IMG/VR virus record: IMGVR_UViG_3300026521_000148
Location: 1-64,000 of that record
Origin: a virus
Strand: one strand, 5' to 3'
DNA: 64,000 nt
Made by a program: the position numbers and the translations under genes. Each line of letters starts with the position of its first letter. Position 1 is the stretch's first letter. The notes under the pieces were generated by a model. The model made no database searches and was not told the DNA's origin. It saw nothing but the letters and a program-made list of their open reading frames with translations. Below are positions 53,488-62,154 of this stretch, in pieces.

Positions 53488-56400
53488 ATGAGTCAAATTT
53501 TAATAAAGAAACGTAGCGGCGTAATGGAACCACTTGACGATGAGAAATATCACCAGCATGTAGAGGAAGCAGTTAAAGGTATAAAGGGTGTATCAGCATC
53601 GCAAATAGAGATGGACGCAGCTATGAATATAGTCGACGGTATGCGCTCTACAGAGATACAACACGCATTGATCATGTCGGCTAGTAATAAGATACCAACT
53701 GACCCAAGATACAACAAACCGGCAGCTAGGCTACTTAACCAAGATTTAAGAAAAAGAGTTTATGGTGATTATAAACCAGATGATTTTGTTAAACATATCG
53801 TTGGTAATATCGAAAATGGTGTATATGATAAATCCTATTTAGAAGAGAACTACACTGATGATGAGTTTAAAGAGTTATTGTCTATCATAGATTATGATAA
53901 AGATGATAAGTTCACATATTCTGGTTTAAAGAAAAATACTGATGGGTATTTGATAAAGCGTTATGGAGAGATAAAAGAAACTCCTCAAGAATCATACATC
54001 ATGATAGCTATATTCGCATTTGCTAAGTATAAAGAAAAATATGATGTAGAAACAAGAGCATATTGGGTTAAAGAGTTATATACAGCATTAAGTGATTTTG
54101 AGATAAGTCTACCTACACCTATCATGGGTAAACTAAGAACAACTTTTAGAAACTTTATAAGTTGTGTACTTATTCCATTAGGAGATACGAAAAGAAGTAT
54201 AGCTAACGCATTCTCTACTATATTAACTGTTGTTGCATCTGGTGCCGGTATTGGGTTAGGCGGGTACGATATCCGTGGCCAAGGTGCTGATATAGATGAT
54301 GGTAGAATGCAACATGTTGGTACATTCCCTATTATTAAAGCCAGTGAAAAAACTACTAAAGCTTTTGTACAACCAGATAGAGACGGTAGCACTACTGTAT
54401 TCTATGCTTTTTACAATGTAGAGATCTTGAAGATGATGACATGGGGTAATGCTAAAGGTACTGATGATACAAGAGCTAGAGATCTAGACCATGCCATTAA
54501 CTTTAATAAGTTATTCTTCGAGAGATTAAGAGATGGTAAAGATATAACATTATTTTTTACAAATGATGTACCTATGCTTAAAACATGTCTTGGTGATTTT
54601 AAAACTTTTAAAAGATTTTACGAACAATATGAAAATACTGTTCCTGTAGAAAGACAAACTAAGGTACCTGCAGAGGTTATATTCGATAATTTTATAGATG
54701 AACGCGTGTTACAGTCTAGAGAGTATGCCGCTTTCATGGATGCGGTGCAAATGCATGGTGGTTATGATGTACCTATTAATCAGTTAAACCTTTGCGTTGT
54801 TGGTAGTACAGAAATATTAACAAAAGAGTATGGTAACATAGAAATAGGTAAATTAGTTAATGATATGGGAGTTACTAGTACGGAATGCTGGAATGGTGAG
54901 GAGTGGTCACAAACAGAATTATTTAAAACAAGTGACGGTCAAAAAGTTTGGACTATCATACTCAGTAACGGTGTTAAGCTGGAGGTAACGCCATACCATA
55001 AATGGTATGTTAAGAAAGATCCTAATAAGTACGATAGTCCGATAATCGAAAAAAGAACACACGAGTTACTAATAGGTGATAAACTAGAAAAATTCCTATT
55101 ACCAGATGATGTCAAATTTGGCGATAAACTGATATTAAATCCCTATACATCTGGTTTCTTCACATCTGATGGAACCGATTTAGGGCAAAATAAACGCATC
55201 CGTCTGTATAACGAAAAAACAAATTTATTAGATAAGTTATTTAAGAAGATTAGGTATAAACGTTTTTTTAAAGCTAACGAAAATAATAACTCAGTTATTG
55301 AGGTATATTATTCGTCTAACTATTTAGAGGATAAATTTTTTGTACCAACATCAGAATATAGAAAATCTGATGTATTAAAATGGTTAGCTGGTGTGTTGGA
55401 TGGCGATGGAACAGTACTTAACAATAACGGGGCTATGTCTATACAACTAGCGTCTGTTAATGAAGAGTACCTTACTAAGATACGCTTACTTTTAGTAAAT
55501 TTCGGTATCGATGCGAAAATCTCGGTTTTTAATAACGAGCGCGTTGTTCCTCTACCAACGAATAAGGGCGATGGTAGTGCGAAATTATATAAATGTAAAA
55601 AGGCATGGCGCATTACTATACCTGGTAATGATGTTAATACGTTAATAAAACACGGCATAAAACTACATAGATTAGATATAAGACACCATGACTATAATAG
55701 AGATGCTAGGAGTTTCGTGACAGTTAAAGCTATAATCGACGATGGTGGCATTAGTGATACCTATTGCGGTACAGAACCTAAAAGAAATAAATTATTGTTC
55801 AATGGCGTTTTAACAGGTAACTGTAACGAGATCGCACAGCCGACATTTCCACTTGAGTCTTTGTATAATATTAAAAGAAATATTAGATTTTATACAGAAG
55901 AAGATATGAAACACTATTATGAATTAAGACATCAGTTATTCTCGTTACAATCTTACGAAAATAAGTTTTCTTACACTATAAGAAAACAGATGACTAGACA
56001 CTTTGAGTTTGTTAATAGTGATCTCGGAGCTACTGTAGATGAAACTTTACCTTATGATTATTTCGATCTATTAGGTCTACCTGTTATGGATGAAACAGGT
56101 GTTTGTATTATTGCTGGTATAAATATAGGACATGTTAAAGTGGAAAGGCTCCCTATAGTTTCTGAATTGTTAGTTAGGGTTCTTGATGAGCTTATTGACT
56201 ATAACAAATATGAATCTTCATACATGGAGAAAGCTGCTAAGATGCGTAGGGGCATAGGTATAGGTTTTAGTGATGTATTTCACTTATTAGCTATTAATGA
56301 AGTTAAGTATAATACTAAAGATGGTATGGAGCTGATTAATGAAAGATGTGAGTTAGCTACCTACCATATGATAAAAACATCTATACAACTAGCAGAAGAT

Positions 56401-57042
56401 TTTGGTCCTTGTTTATTAAGTTACGATAATAAGTATAGTAAAGGTATATTCCCTATAGATACGTATGAAAAGAATGTTGATGAGTTGGTGTCTAGATCAC
56501 CATTAGGGTTAGATTGGGATGGTCTTAAAGTTAGAGCTAGAAAATCCGGTACTAGACATAGCACACTATTCGCTAATGCGCCATATGGTAACTCTGCGAT
56601 ACCTTCAGGTAGTACATCTGGTATAGAGCCACCTAGAAGTCTTATCTATAAGAAACATGGTTTATATAATGTTGTTCCTGATTACGAAACACACAAAGAT
56701 TTCTACACTACAGCATGGAGTGATGAATTTAACAATGCTGATTACTTTAAGTTTACAGCTGTTGTTCAGAAGTGGTGGGATCAAGCATTAAGTCTTAATG
56801 AGTATAGAAACTTATTAAAATACGTAGATGGTAAGATACCTAAATCAGAGTTAATGAGAGATATACTTATAGCTATGCATTATGGACATAAATCTATGTA
56901 CTACCTTAATGTTAAGTCTAAAGAAAAAGATAAAGACGGAGATGGTGATGATAGTCTGTATAAAGCAGATATAAAAGAAGAGATTATTATAGAAGATGAA
57001 GATGATAGCATAAGCTGTGAAAGTGGTAGCTGTTCTATTTAA
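53488..57042 (+). CDS. nrdA: Class Ia ribonucleotide reductase large subunit NrdA with intein (1184 aa)
   Basis: Reduces ribonucleotides; works with NrdB upstream. The N-terminal ATP-cone is at about residues 1-90 (ILIKKRSGVMEPLDDEKYHQ). The catalytic barrel is interrupted at L-N-L | C-N-E-I by an intein of 343 aa (see 54793-55821). After splicing, NLCNEIAQPTFPLE restores the thiyl-radical Cys. Other parts: GVCIIAGINIGHV, SAIPSGSTSGIEPPRS (active-site loop) and a C-terminal CESGSC redox pair. The mature size is about 841 aa. Preceded by AAGGAGA. Confidence 0.93.
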   Translation: MSQILIKKRSGVMEPLDDEKYHQHVEEAVKGIKGVSASQIEMDAAMNIVDGMRSTEIQHALIMSASNKIPTDPRYNKPAARLLNQDLRKRVYGDYKPDDFVKHIVGNIENGVYDKSYLEENYTDDEFKELLSIIDYDKDDKFTYSGLKKNTDGYLIKRYGEIKETPQESYIMIAIFAFAKYKEKYDVETRAYWVKELYTALSDFEISLPTPIMGKLRTTFRNFISCVLIPLGDTKRSIANAFSTILTVVASGAGIGLGGYDIRGQGADIDDGRMQHVGTFPIIKASEKTTKAFVQPDRDGSTTVFYAFYNVEILKMMTWGNAKGTDDTRARDLDHAINFNKLFFERLRDGKDITLFFTNDVPMLKTCLGDFKTFKRFYEQYENTVPVERQTKVPAEVIFDNFIDERVLQSREYAAFMDAVQMHGGYDVPINQLNLCVVGSTEILTKEYGNIEIGKLVNDMGVTSTECWNGEEWSQTELFKTSDGQKVWTIILSNGVKLEVTPYHKWYVKKDPNKYDSPIIEKRTHELLIGDKLEKFLLPDDVKFGDKLILNPYTSGFFTSDGTDLGQNKRIRLYNEKTNLLDKLFKKIRYKRFFKANENNNSVIEVYYSSNYLEDKFFVPTSEYRKSDVLKWLAGVLDGDGTVLNNNGAMSIQLASVNEEYLTKIRLLLVNFGIDAKISVFNNERVVPLPTNKGDGSAKLYKCKKAWRITIPGNDVNTLIKHGIKLHRLDIRHHDYNRDARSFVTVKAIIDDGGISDTYCGTEPKRNKLLFNGVLTGNCNEIAQPTFPLESLYNIKRNIRFYTEEDMKHYYELRHQLFSLQSYENKFSYTIRKQMTRHFEFVNSDLGATVDETLPYDYFDLLGLPVMDETGVCIIAGINIGHVKVERLPIVSELLVRVLDELIDYNKYESSYMEKAAKMRRGIGIGFSDVFHLLAINEVKYNTKDGMELINERCELATYHMIKTSIQLAEDFGPCLLSYDNKYSKGIFPIDTYEKNVDELVSRSPLGLDWDGLKVRARKSGTRHSTLFANAPYGNSAIPSGSTSGIEPPRSLIYKKHGLYNVVPDYETHKDFYTTAWSDEFNNADYFKFTAVVQKWWDQALSLNEYRNLLKYVDGKIPKSELMRDILIAMHYGHKSMYYLNVKSKEKDKDGDGDDSLYKADIKEEIIIEDEDDSISCESGSCSI
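54793..55821 (+). mobile_element. Intein with LAGLIDADG endonuclease inside NrdA (343 aa)
   Basis: A protein-splicing element at NrdA residues 436-778. It starts with Cys (CVVGSTEILTKEYGN, block A), has the block B motif VTPYHKW with its His, a LAGLIDADG helix WLAGVLDGDGTV, and ends FNGVLTGN before Cys+1. The penultimate residue is Gly rather than the usual His, a variant known in other inteins. The insertion is directly in front of the active-site radical Cys. Only one clear LAGLIDADG helix is visible; a second, weaker one may lie near 55620-55680. Confidence 0.9.
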
Positions 57043-57052
57043 AAAAACAATA

Positions 57053-57082
57053 CATAACTATGGACCATGGTCCATAGTTATG
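57053..57082. terminator. Perfect palindromic bidirectional terminator
   Basis: A perfect 15-bp palindrome between the convergent nrdA gene and the outer-membrane protein gene; on the minus strand it is followed by TATTGTTTTTTTAAAT. Confidence 0.85.
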
Positions 57083-58294
57083 TTAAAATTTATATATAAA
57101 ACCAATACTAAACGCAACCATATCTTCATAAGTAGCACTATATTCGTCTATAGGTGATGTTTTAGGAACACCAAATATTTGTGTTGTTTTATTTGTTGTA
57201 TTCTTATAATAACCAAACATAGCTTTAACCATGAAATCTTTTTTAATAGTTATTGTATCATACATTTTAAATGTGTACCCTAATGCACCACTATTGTTTA
57301 TAGACAATGGGACACCAACAGTCATGTTGTCATAACCGGGAGATACATATTTACCTTCGAACCCTAACCTCATACTGCGATGAAGTATAACATCATCAAA
57401 TATCTTAGAATAACCTAATAATAGGGAATACCCGTGTGTTTCATATTTACCAAAATAACTATTACTTGGAGGTGTTTCTATAAACTTGTTTAAAAGAGTA
57501 CTATCCCCTTTTGTTTTAGACATAGAGCCTATGATATAAAATGTATCACCTATGGTTTCTAATCTATCATATACGAACTCTATGCCAACTAACTTTAGAT
57601 CTTTAGTACCTGCGTCATAGAGTATCTCTTTATATGTATAATAATTAAAATCCATACTTAATTTATCAGTTATATCACTCTTAATCAAAACAGTATATCC
57701 ATAACTACCGTTAAATGCTTTCATAGTTTTTCTGTTATCGTATGTGTATTGATTAGTATCCATAACGTAAGCTGTATCTACGAACTCTCCTTTTGATATC
57801 CTACCACCAGTTATGATTGTATCTCTATCTCTCCATGTTAACAATAGTCCTTCTAACTCAAAATCTACTAAACCATATATACCTATACCGTTAGTACTAT
57901 CATAAAGATCTGTGTTATTAAAACTACCTGTTTTAAAGTTTAATATACCTGTTGTTAAATATAGATTATTTATTAAATGTTTAGTATAATAGAAGTTCTC
58001 TACATTTATAACATCATAGTCACCTAACTGATGTTTATATTTATTATTGTAACCTGTACCGGTAACCCCTATGTAACTTATAGTACTAGCGATTTTATCT
58101 TTATCTATAAGTAATAGAGTGTTATTTCTAAGTACAGTTCTAACTAACGTACCATTATCTCTATCGCCATCATCAATCGGGCTATTATAATAACCAACTG
58201 CTTTATCCATTAACAGATATGTATTACTCTTTATGTCGTCTAGTGCATGTAGACCACATATAACTACTAATAAACCTATTATAATGTTTTTCAT
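57083..58294 (-). CDS. Outer-membrane beta-barrel (porin-like) protein (403 aa)
   Basis: A signal peptide (MKNIIIGLLVVICGLHA, cleavage near A17) is followed by many alternating-polarity strands rich in Y, T, N, D and G, and a C-terminal strand ending in Phe (VAFSIGFIYKF), the signature of outer-membrane barrels. Size and style resemble porins of Campylobacterota, although no exact family is claimed. A barrel encoded by a phage is unusual. It is the last gene of a five-gene operon with a histidine kinase and response regulator and overlaps the periplasmic protein gene by 4 nt. It could alter the host surface, for example to block superinfection (inference). Confidence 0.75.
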   Translation of the reverse strand: MKNIIIGLLVVICGLHALDDIKSNTYLLMDKAVGYYNSPIDDGDRDNGTLVRTVLRNNTLLLIDKDKIASTISYIGVTGTGYNNKYKHQLGDYDVINVENFYYTKHLINNLYLTTGILNFKTGSFNNTDLYDSTNGIGIYGLVDFELEGLLLTWRDRDTIITGGRISKGEFVDTAYVMDTNQYTYDNRKTMKAFNGSYGYTVLIKSDITDKLSMDFNYYTYKEILYDAGTKDLKLVGIEFVYDRLETIGDTFYIIGSMSKTKGDSTLLNKFIETPPSNSYFGKYETHGYSLLLGYSKIFDDVILHRSMRLGFEGKYVSPGYDNMTVGVPLSINNSGALGYTFKMYDTITIKKDFMVKAMFGYYKNTTNKTTQIFGVPKTSPIDEYSATYEDMVAFSIGFIYKF

Positions 58295-58608
58295 TTCTTA
58301 TCCTTAAAGATATAGAACGAATTCGATCCCATGTCGGTATTTTCATCATGTGTTAAACAAAAACATGCTTCTTTCATAAGTTGTTCCTTTTTAACACCAC
58401 AAACATAATAAGATAACTTATTATTATTACAAACTCGTTTCCAACTTACAACTGTTTTTATGTCTGGATCTATACATAATTCATTAAGTACGTTAGTACA
58501 CTTTTTCTTACTATACTTACAGCCTACATTTATAGTCGGCAGTATAGCAGGTTCAGCATGAAGTATGACAGATATAAACAAAACTATAGATGATATTTTC
58601 TTTATCAT
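58291..58608 (-). CDS. Secreted cysteine-rich periplasmic protein (105 aa)
   Basis: An N-terminal signal peptide (MIKKISSIVLFISVILHAEP) is followed by a small domain with seven Cys, likely disulfide-bonded in the periplasm. No family is recognised. It overlaps both the kinase gene (4 nt) and the porin-like gene (4 nt), so the three are translationally coupled. It may be a ligand or regulator of the kinase sensor domain, or a chaperone for the barrel (inference). Confidence 0.7.
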   Translation of the reverse strand: MIKKISSIVLFISVILHAEPAILPTINVGCKYSKKKCTNVLNELCIDPDIKTVVSWKRVCNNNKLSYYVCGVKKEQLMKEACFCLTHDENTDMGSNSFYIFKDKK

Positions 58609-59927
58609 ACTCGTTCCTTTTTCTTTTCTACTACTTTAAATACTAATCTAAAGATGGTGCCTTGTTTAGTTGTTTTTAACACTTCAACACTACCTCCTAT
58701 AGATTCTAACTCTTTTTTATTTATATACATACCTATACCCCTGAGTTTACTACTCTTACCATCTCTAGCTATTTCACCGTTAGCTTTTTTAGTAGTGACG
58801 CCTTGCTCAAATATTATATTAGGATCTTTTACTATATTACCATGTTTATCTTGTATGCCTATACCGTTATCTACTAATAGCATCTCTACTACATTAGTAT
58901 CTATCATTTTTAACATTATAGATAGCTTACTAGCTTTTGCTTCTTTACTATTAACTATATGGTTTTTTAATATTCTACCTGTCTTACTATTCCCTAACTC
59001 CCTACAAGGCCTAAACCTTTTAGCTATATCCCTGCCCTTAACAATAGTGACATCTATTTTCCTAACTGATAATGAATTAACAAAATTTGTTATAGTAGTT
59101 ATTATCTCGTATATACTAGCTTCTGTTTCTTGGTACTTTAACTTCTTAGTATTTGATATAGTATGTATAACTTCTTCTATTGTCTCTACTGCCATTATGC
59201 TGTTAGAGTACATATCGTCTATTTTAACTAGATCATAAGTTTTTTTATCAACAAGCTCACATTCTGCTAAACAACTAGGTTTCTCTGTTAAGTGTTTATA
59301 CATAGACGTTATTAAACTTTTTAATAGTGCTAGTGGTAAATTTATTTCATGACCTATAGATTCACCAAGATCTCTCTGTAACGCTATCTCTAACTCTTCT
59401 TCTTTAGCTTTATCCCTTATATCTAAAATCTTTATACGTTCGTATTTATATATAAAAAATGGTATAGTGAAAAAAAGAAATAGAAAAAAATAGTTAATAA
59501 TCATTAACGTATTAACAGAATCAAAATACGCTGAATCATCTACTATTATTCTATTACCTTTAAACTCTATAACTGTATCATAATCTTCATTAAACACATT
59601 ACAAAATAAAGGTTCAAACTTACTTATATCAACGGTATCTCTTCGTAAGATACCGTTGATACTTTTATAAGTCACGCCATTACTACTCTCTAATTTATCG
59701 CATGTTACTGTGTTGCATATGAGATTAAGATCCACTCCATTAAGTCTATCAACGGTTTCTAATCGTGTATAATATTTTTCTAAAGATGTCTTATATGTAC
59801 TATACATAGTTATAACATTAAATAACGTTATAGTAACTAAGACTATGAAACCTAACTTTATATATTCTTTACCTGTTTCTTTAGTTAAAACTCTATTAAG
59901 AATATCTTTATTAATATTAAACATCAT
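58605..59927 (-). CDS. Transmembrane sensor histidine kinase (440 aa)
   Basis: Domains in order: cytoplasmic N-terminus; membrane helix 1 (about 24-42); extracytoplasmic sensor of about 98 residues with Cys71, Cys76 and Cys109; membrane helix 2 (about 141-160); a linker helix; a DHp domain with phospho-accepting His193 in GESIGHEINLPLALLK; and a catalytic domain with N-box KNHIVNS (Asn322), G1 DNGIGI (353-358), F-box IIFEQGVTTK (371-380) and G2 LRGIGMYINK (395-404). All kinase motifs are intact. Its start codon overlaps the stop of the response-regulator gene, a sign of a cognate pair. A phage-encoded membrane histidine kinase is very rare. Confidence 0.85.
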   Translation of the reverse strand: MMFNINKDILNRVLTKETGKEYIKLGFIVLVTITLFNVITMYSTYKTSLEKYYTRLETVDRLNGVDLNLICNTVTCDKLESSNGVTYKSINGILRRDTVDISKFEPLFCNVFNEDYDTVIEFKGNRIIVDDSAYFDSVNTLMIINYFFLFLFFTIPFFIYKYERIKILDIRDKAKEEELEIALQRDLGESIGHEINLPLALLKSLITSMYKHLTEKPSCLAECELVDKKTYDLVKIDDMYSNSIMAVETIEEVIHTISNTKKLKYQETEASIYEIITTITNFVNSLSVRKIDVTIVKGRDIAKRFRPCRELGNSKTGRILKNHIVNSKEAKASKLSIMLKMIDTNVVEMLLVDNGIGIQDKHGNIVKDPNIIFEQGVTTKKANGEIARDGKSSKLRGIGMYINKKELESIGGSVEVLKTTKQGTIFRLVFKVVEKKKERV

Positions 59928-60553
59928 TAATCCTTATATAATAACTCATAGATGCGCTTATATCTTTCTGAGTTTTTATTAAGATAATAGTTACTAAAGT
60001 TTAAACCTGTAGCATCCTCAAATTTCTTAAAGAAAAAACCAACTGTGGGGTTCTTCTTATTAAGAGTGTGGGCTGTACAAAATATAAATTTAAGATCAGG
60101 ATTTCTTTTATATAACTCTAAAAATACGTCTATACCATCATACTCGACATAATCACCATTAGTTAATTTAACACCATATCCTAATGTTATATCTAATATA
60201 GCGTAGTCAACATGTTCATAATTTTCGTGTATGAACTTATGCGCTATAAAACCAGCTTTAGGTCCTAAACATGTTATTATATTAAAATCTTCATTAACGT
60301 CTTTATCATACACTCTTTTTATGTCTTTAAAATCTTCCCCATACAGATACCACATATTTTGTATATCATCTAGTATTAATATGGTCTTACCATTCTCTAC
60401 TCTAGATATACCAGGGTTACCGTATTTATCATAGTCTATACTTTCAACACCATCTTGTATATCTGTTAGTAATTTATCCAATTCTTTATTATTATATTCT
60501 TTATTATTATCATTTTTTTCTTTTTTAAAAAATCTTTTAAATATGTTTAACAT
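59927..60553 (-). CDS. Stand-alone response-regulator receiver protein (208 aa)
   Basis: The receiver fold is visible at about residues 57-208: ILILDDIQN (Asp62/63, metal), YAILDITLG (phospho-acceptor Asp121), FIFCTAH (Thr160) and YLNKNSE (conserved Lys193). An insertion of about 12 residues after Asp121 (GVKLTNGDYVEYDG) is unusual. The first 55 residues are charged and poorly structured. No output (DNA-binding or enzymatic) domain is present, so it acts by protein contact or as a phosphate shuttle. It precedes the histidine kinase with a 1-nt overlap. Confidence 0.8.
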   Translation of the reverse strand: MLNIFKRFFKKEKNDNNKEYNNKELDKLLTDIQDGVESIDYDKYGNPGISRVENGKTILILDDIQNMWYLYGEDFKDIKRVYDKDVNEDFNIITCLGPKAGFIAHKFIHENYEHVDYAILDITLGYGVKLTNGDYVEYDGIDVFLELYKRNPDLKFIFCTAHTLNKKNPTVGFFFKKFEDATGLNFSNYYLNKNSERYKRIYELLYKD

Positions 60554-60563
60554 ATCGATTCTC

Positions 60564-61028
60564 CTATATAAGGTTAGTTAAGGCTTTTAGACCTAATGTT
60601 AATAAACTATGCATAGCTGAAACAGCCTTCTCAACAGCTACTGGTTCTAGATGGTATAGTATAGTAAAAAATAAAGTTGTTGTAAAGACAACACTCATAC
60701 CTTTTAAAGCATTCTTATATGTAAAAAGTTTAGCCTCTTTTTCCTCTTTAAGTTTTTCTACCTCTACTAACATTTCTTTGTATTTATTAAGTAGTGCCAT
60801 ATCTAGATCTATGATATGTATAAGTGACCTAACATGATGATGACGTATAGCTTGTAGCTCTGCTGTATAATTGTTAGTTAATAAAATAAGTATCTCTTTA
60901 AGCTCTCTATCTATAGAGTCCATAGCTATAAGTTTATTAACACTAGCATTCTCTTCCGTCCTAGATTCCATTGTTGTATTAAATATGTTTTCTTTTAATT
61001 CAAATAGTTTTTTATTTATATCTTCCAT
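60564..61028 (-). CDS. Membrane-anchored helical protein (154 aa), first gene of the signalling operon
   Basis: Not recognised. The N-terminal ~105 residues are helical and charged (coiled-coil-like, with IRHHHVRS in the middle), followed by a membrane helix (about 109-127) and a second hydrophobic stretch (about 132-154). It starts 10 nt before the response regulator and behind a TTTGATTTTACG element, so it opens the operon 61028-57083. It could be the regulator's target at the membrane, or a holin-like effector (inference). Confidence 0.7.
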   Translation of the reverse strand: MEDINKKLFELKENIFNTTMESRTEENASVNKLIAMDSIDRELKEILILLTNNYTAELQAIRHHHVRSLIHIIDLDMALLNKYKEMLVEVEKLKEEKEAKLFTYKNALKGMSVVFTTTLFFTILYHLEPVAVEKAVSAMHSLLTLGLKALTNLI

Positions 61029-61072
61029 GGTAACTCCCTATGCGTAAAATCAAATAAATTAAAAGAAAAAAC

Positions 61073-61100
61073 TACTACTAGCCTAACTAGGCTAGTAGTA
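61073..61100 (-). terminator. Hairpin terminator
   Basis: TACTACTAGCC / GGCTAGTAGTA 11-bp stem followed on the minus strand by GTTTTTTCTTTTAATTT; it separates the 154-aa gene (61567-61103) from the signalling operon. Confidence 0.85.
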
Positions 61101-61102
61101 TG

Positions 61103-61567
61103 TTAGTTTGCATCGCTGCGTTCATTTTTTTCAGTATTTACTGCTTCTTCATCACCAGGAATACTAGCTGCTTCTGCGGCTGCCTTAGCTAAACCAGCAG
61201 GATTTATCTGTTCCATTTGTTTTTGGAACTCTTCACGTTTTTTACGTTCTTCTTCTGCTTGTTTACGAGACGCTTCAATCTCTTCAGCAGTAGGGAATGC
61301 TTGTTCAATCTTTTCAAACATTTGATCTTCAGTAAGACTATCTGCTAAACTGATAACATTGTTGTAAGCTACTTCTAAACCTTTTGGCGTTTTAGCTAAA
61401 AGAACAACACTTACTTCATGACTTGTAATTGTTTCATCTTTTTCATAATCACAAGTTAAAACATTTTCTTGTACCTGTACTTTAGCGATAAATACATTTT
61501 TATCTTCACCAGCTCTTTCTAAGAACGCTGTTACTTCTTCTAGTGCTTTTTGTTTTACATTTTCCAT
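61103..61567 (-). CDS. Hypothetical protein with charged helix (154 aa)
   Basis: Not recognised. A soluble N-terminal alpha/beta part, a long charged helix (SRKQAEEERKKREEFQKQME) and an Ala-rich acidic tail. Single-gene unit with a class I motif and terminator of its own. Confidence 0.75.
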   Translation of the reverse strand: MENVKQKALEEVTAFLERAGEDKNVFIAKVQVQENVLTCDYEKDETITSHEVSVVLLAKTPKGLEVAYNNVISLADSLTEDQMFEKIEQAFPTAEEIEASRKQAEEERKKREEFQKQMEQINPAGLAKAAAEAASIPGDEEAVNTEKNERSDAN

Positions 61568-61667
61568 ATGGGTTTCCTTAAATTTGTTTTACTACTTAGT
61601 AGTTCATAATATACATCTTCCTATAAAAAAGATATACAACTCTATCCATGTTAACATAGCGATTACT

Positions 61668-61688
61668 CACTATCTTAATAATATAAGT
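61668..61688 (-). promoter_or_regulatory. Class I promoter-like motif
   Basis: CACTATCTTAATAATATAAG on the plus strand, about 100-120 nt before the 154-aa gene. Confidence 0.55.
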
Positions 61689-61704
61689 ATAAAAAATAAT
61701 AGAA

Positions 61705-61726
61705 CTAACAGGTATTAACCTGTTAG
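61705..61726 (-). terminator. Hairpin terminator
   Basis: CTAACAGGT / ACCTGTTAG stem with a 4-nt loop followed on the minus strand by TTCTATTATTTTTTATA. Confidence 0.85.
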
Positions 61727-62121
61727 TCTACTAATGTCGCAATGTTATACATAGCTGCTTCTAGCCCTATACCTATATCACCTATTTTAATATCTCTCCA
61801 ATTATTATCATTATCTTTCCATTGGATAGTTTTATTATAAACAGCATCATAAGCATCATTAAATGCTACCCCACCTCTAACTGCTTCATTAACTTTAAAA
61901 TTAGCTAACGCTAGTATAGAACTCATAAAATTGATACTACCTTCATCAGCATCAAATACATTACCATTAAGTTCTATAGTAGCTGTTCTTATCTTATACT
62001 TTTTCCTAGCTTTACTATTTTCAACAGCAGCTGGTTCTAAGATAGGTGTTATTTTAGCTTTACCATCTATAAACTCCATTCTGTGTCTTAATCTAGCTAG
62101 ATTTAAATCTCTATTTTTCAT
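61723..62121 (-). CDS. Hypothetical protein (132 aa)
   Basis: Not recognised. A soluble protein; the segment AKITPILEPAAVENSKARKK suggests a flexible basic N-terminal part. Last gene of the 63265-61723 operon. Confidence 0.7.
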   Translation of the reverse strand: MKNRDLNLARLRHRMEFIDGKAKITPILEPAAVENSKARKKYKIRTATIELNGNVFDADEGSINFMSSILALANFKVNEAVRGGVAFNDAYDAVYNKTIQWKDNDNNWRDIKIGDIGIGLEAAMYNIATLVD

Positions 62122-62154
62122 AAGTAATCCTTTAAAATCTACGAGTGTTAATAT

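Noticed and set aside
57053-57082. Perfect palindrome as a replication origin or integration site
   Set aside because: It lies between convergent gene ends, has a T-run on one side, and matches the style of the other terminators.
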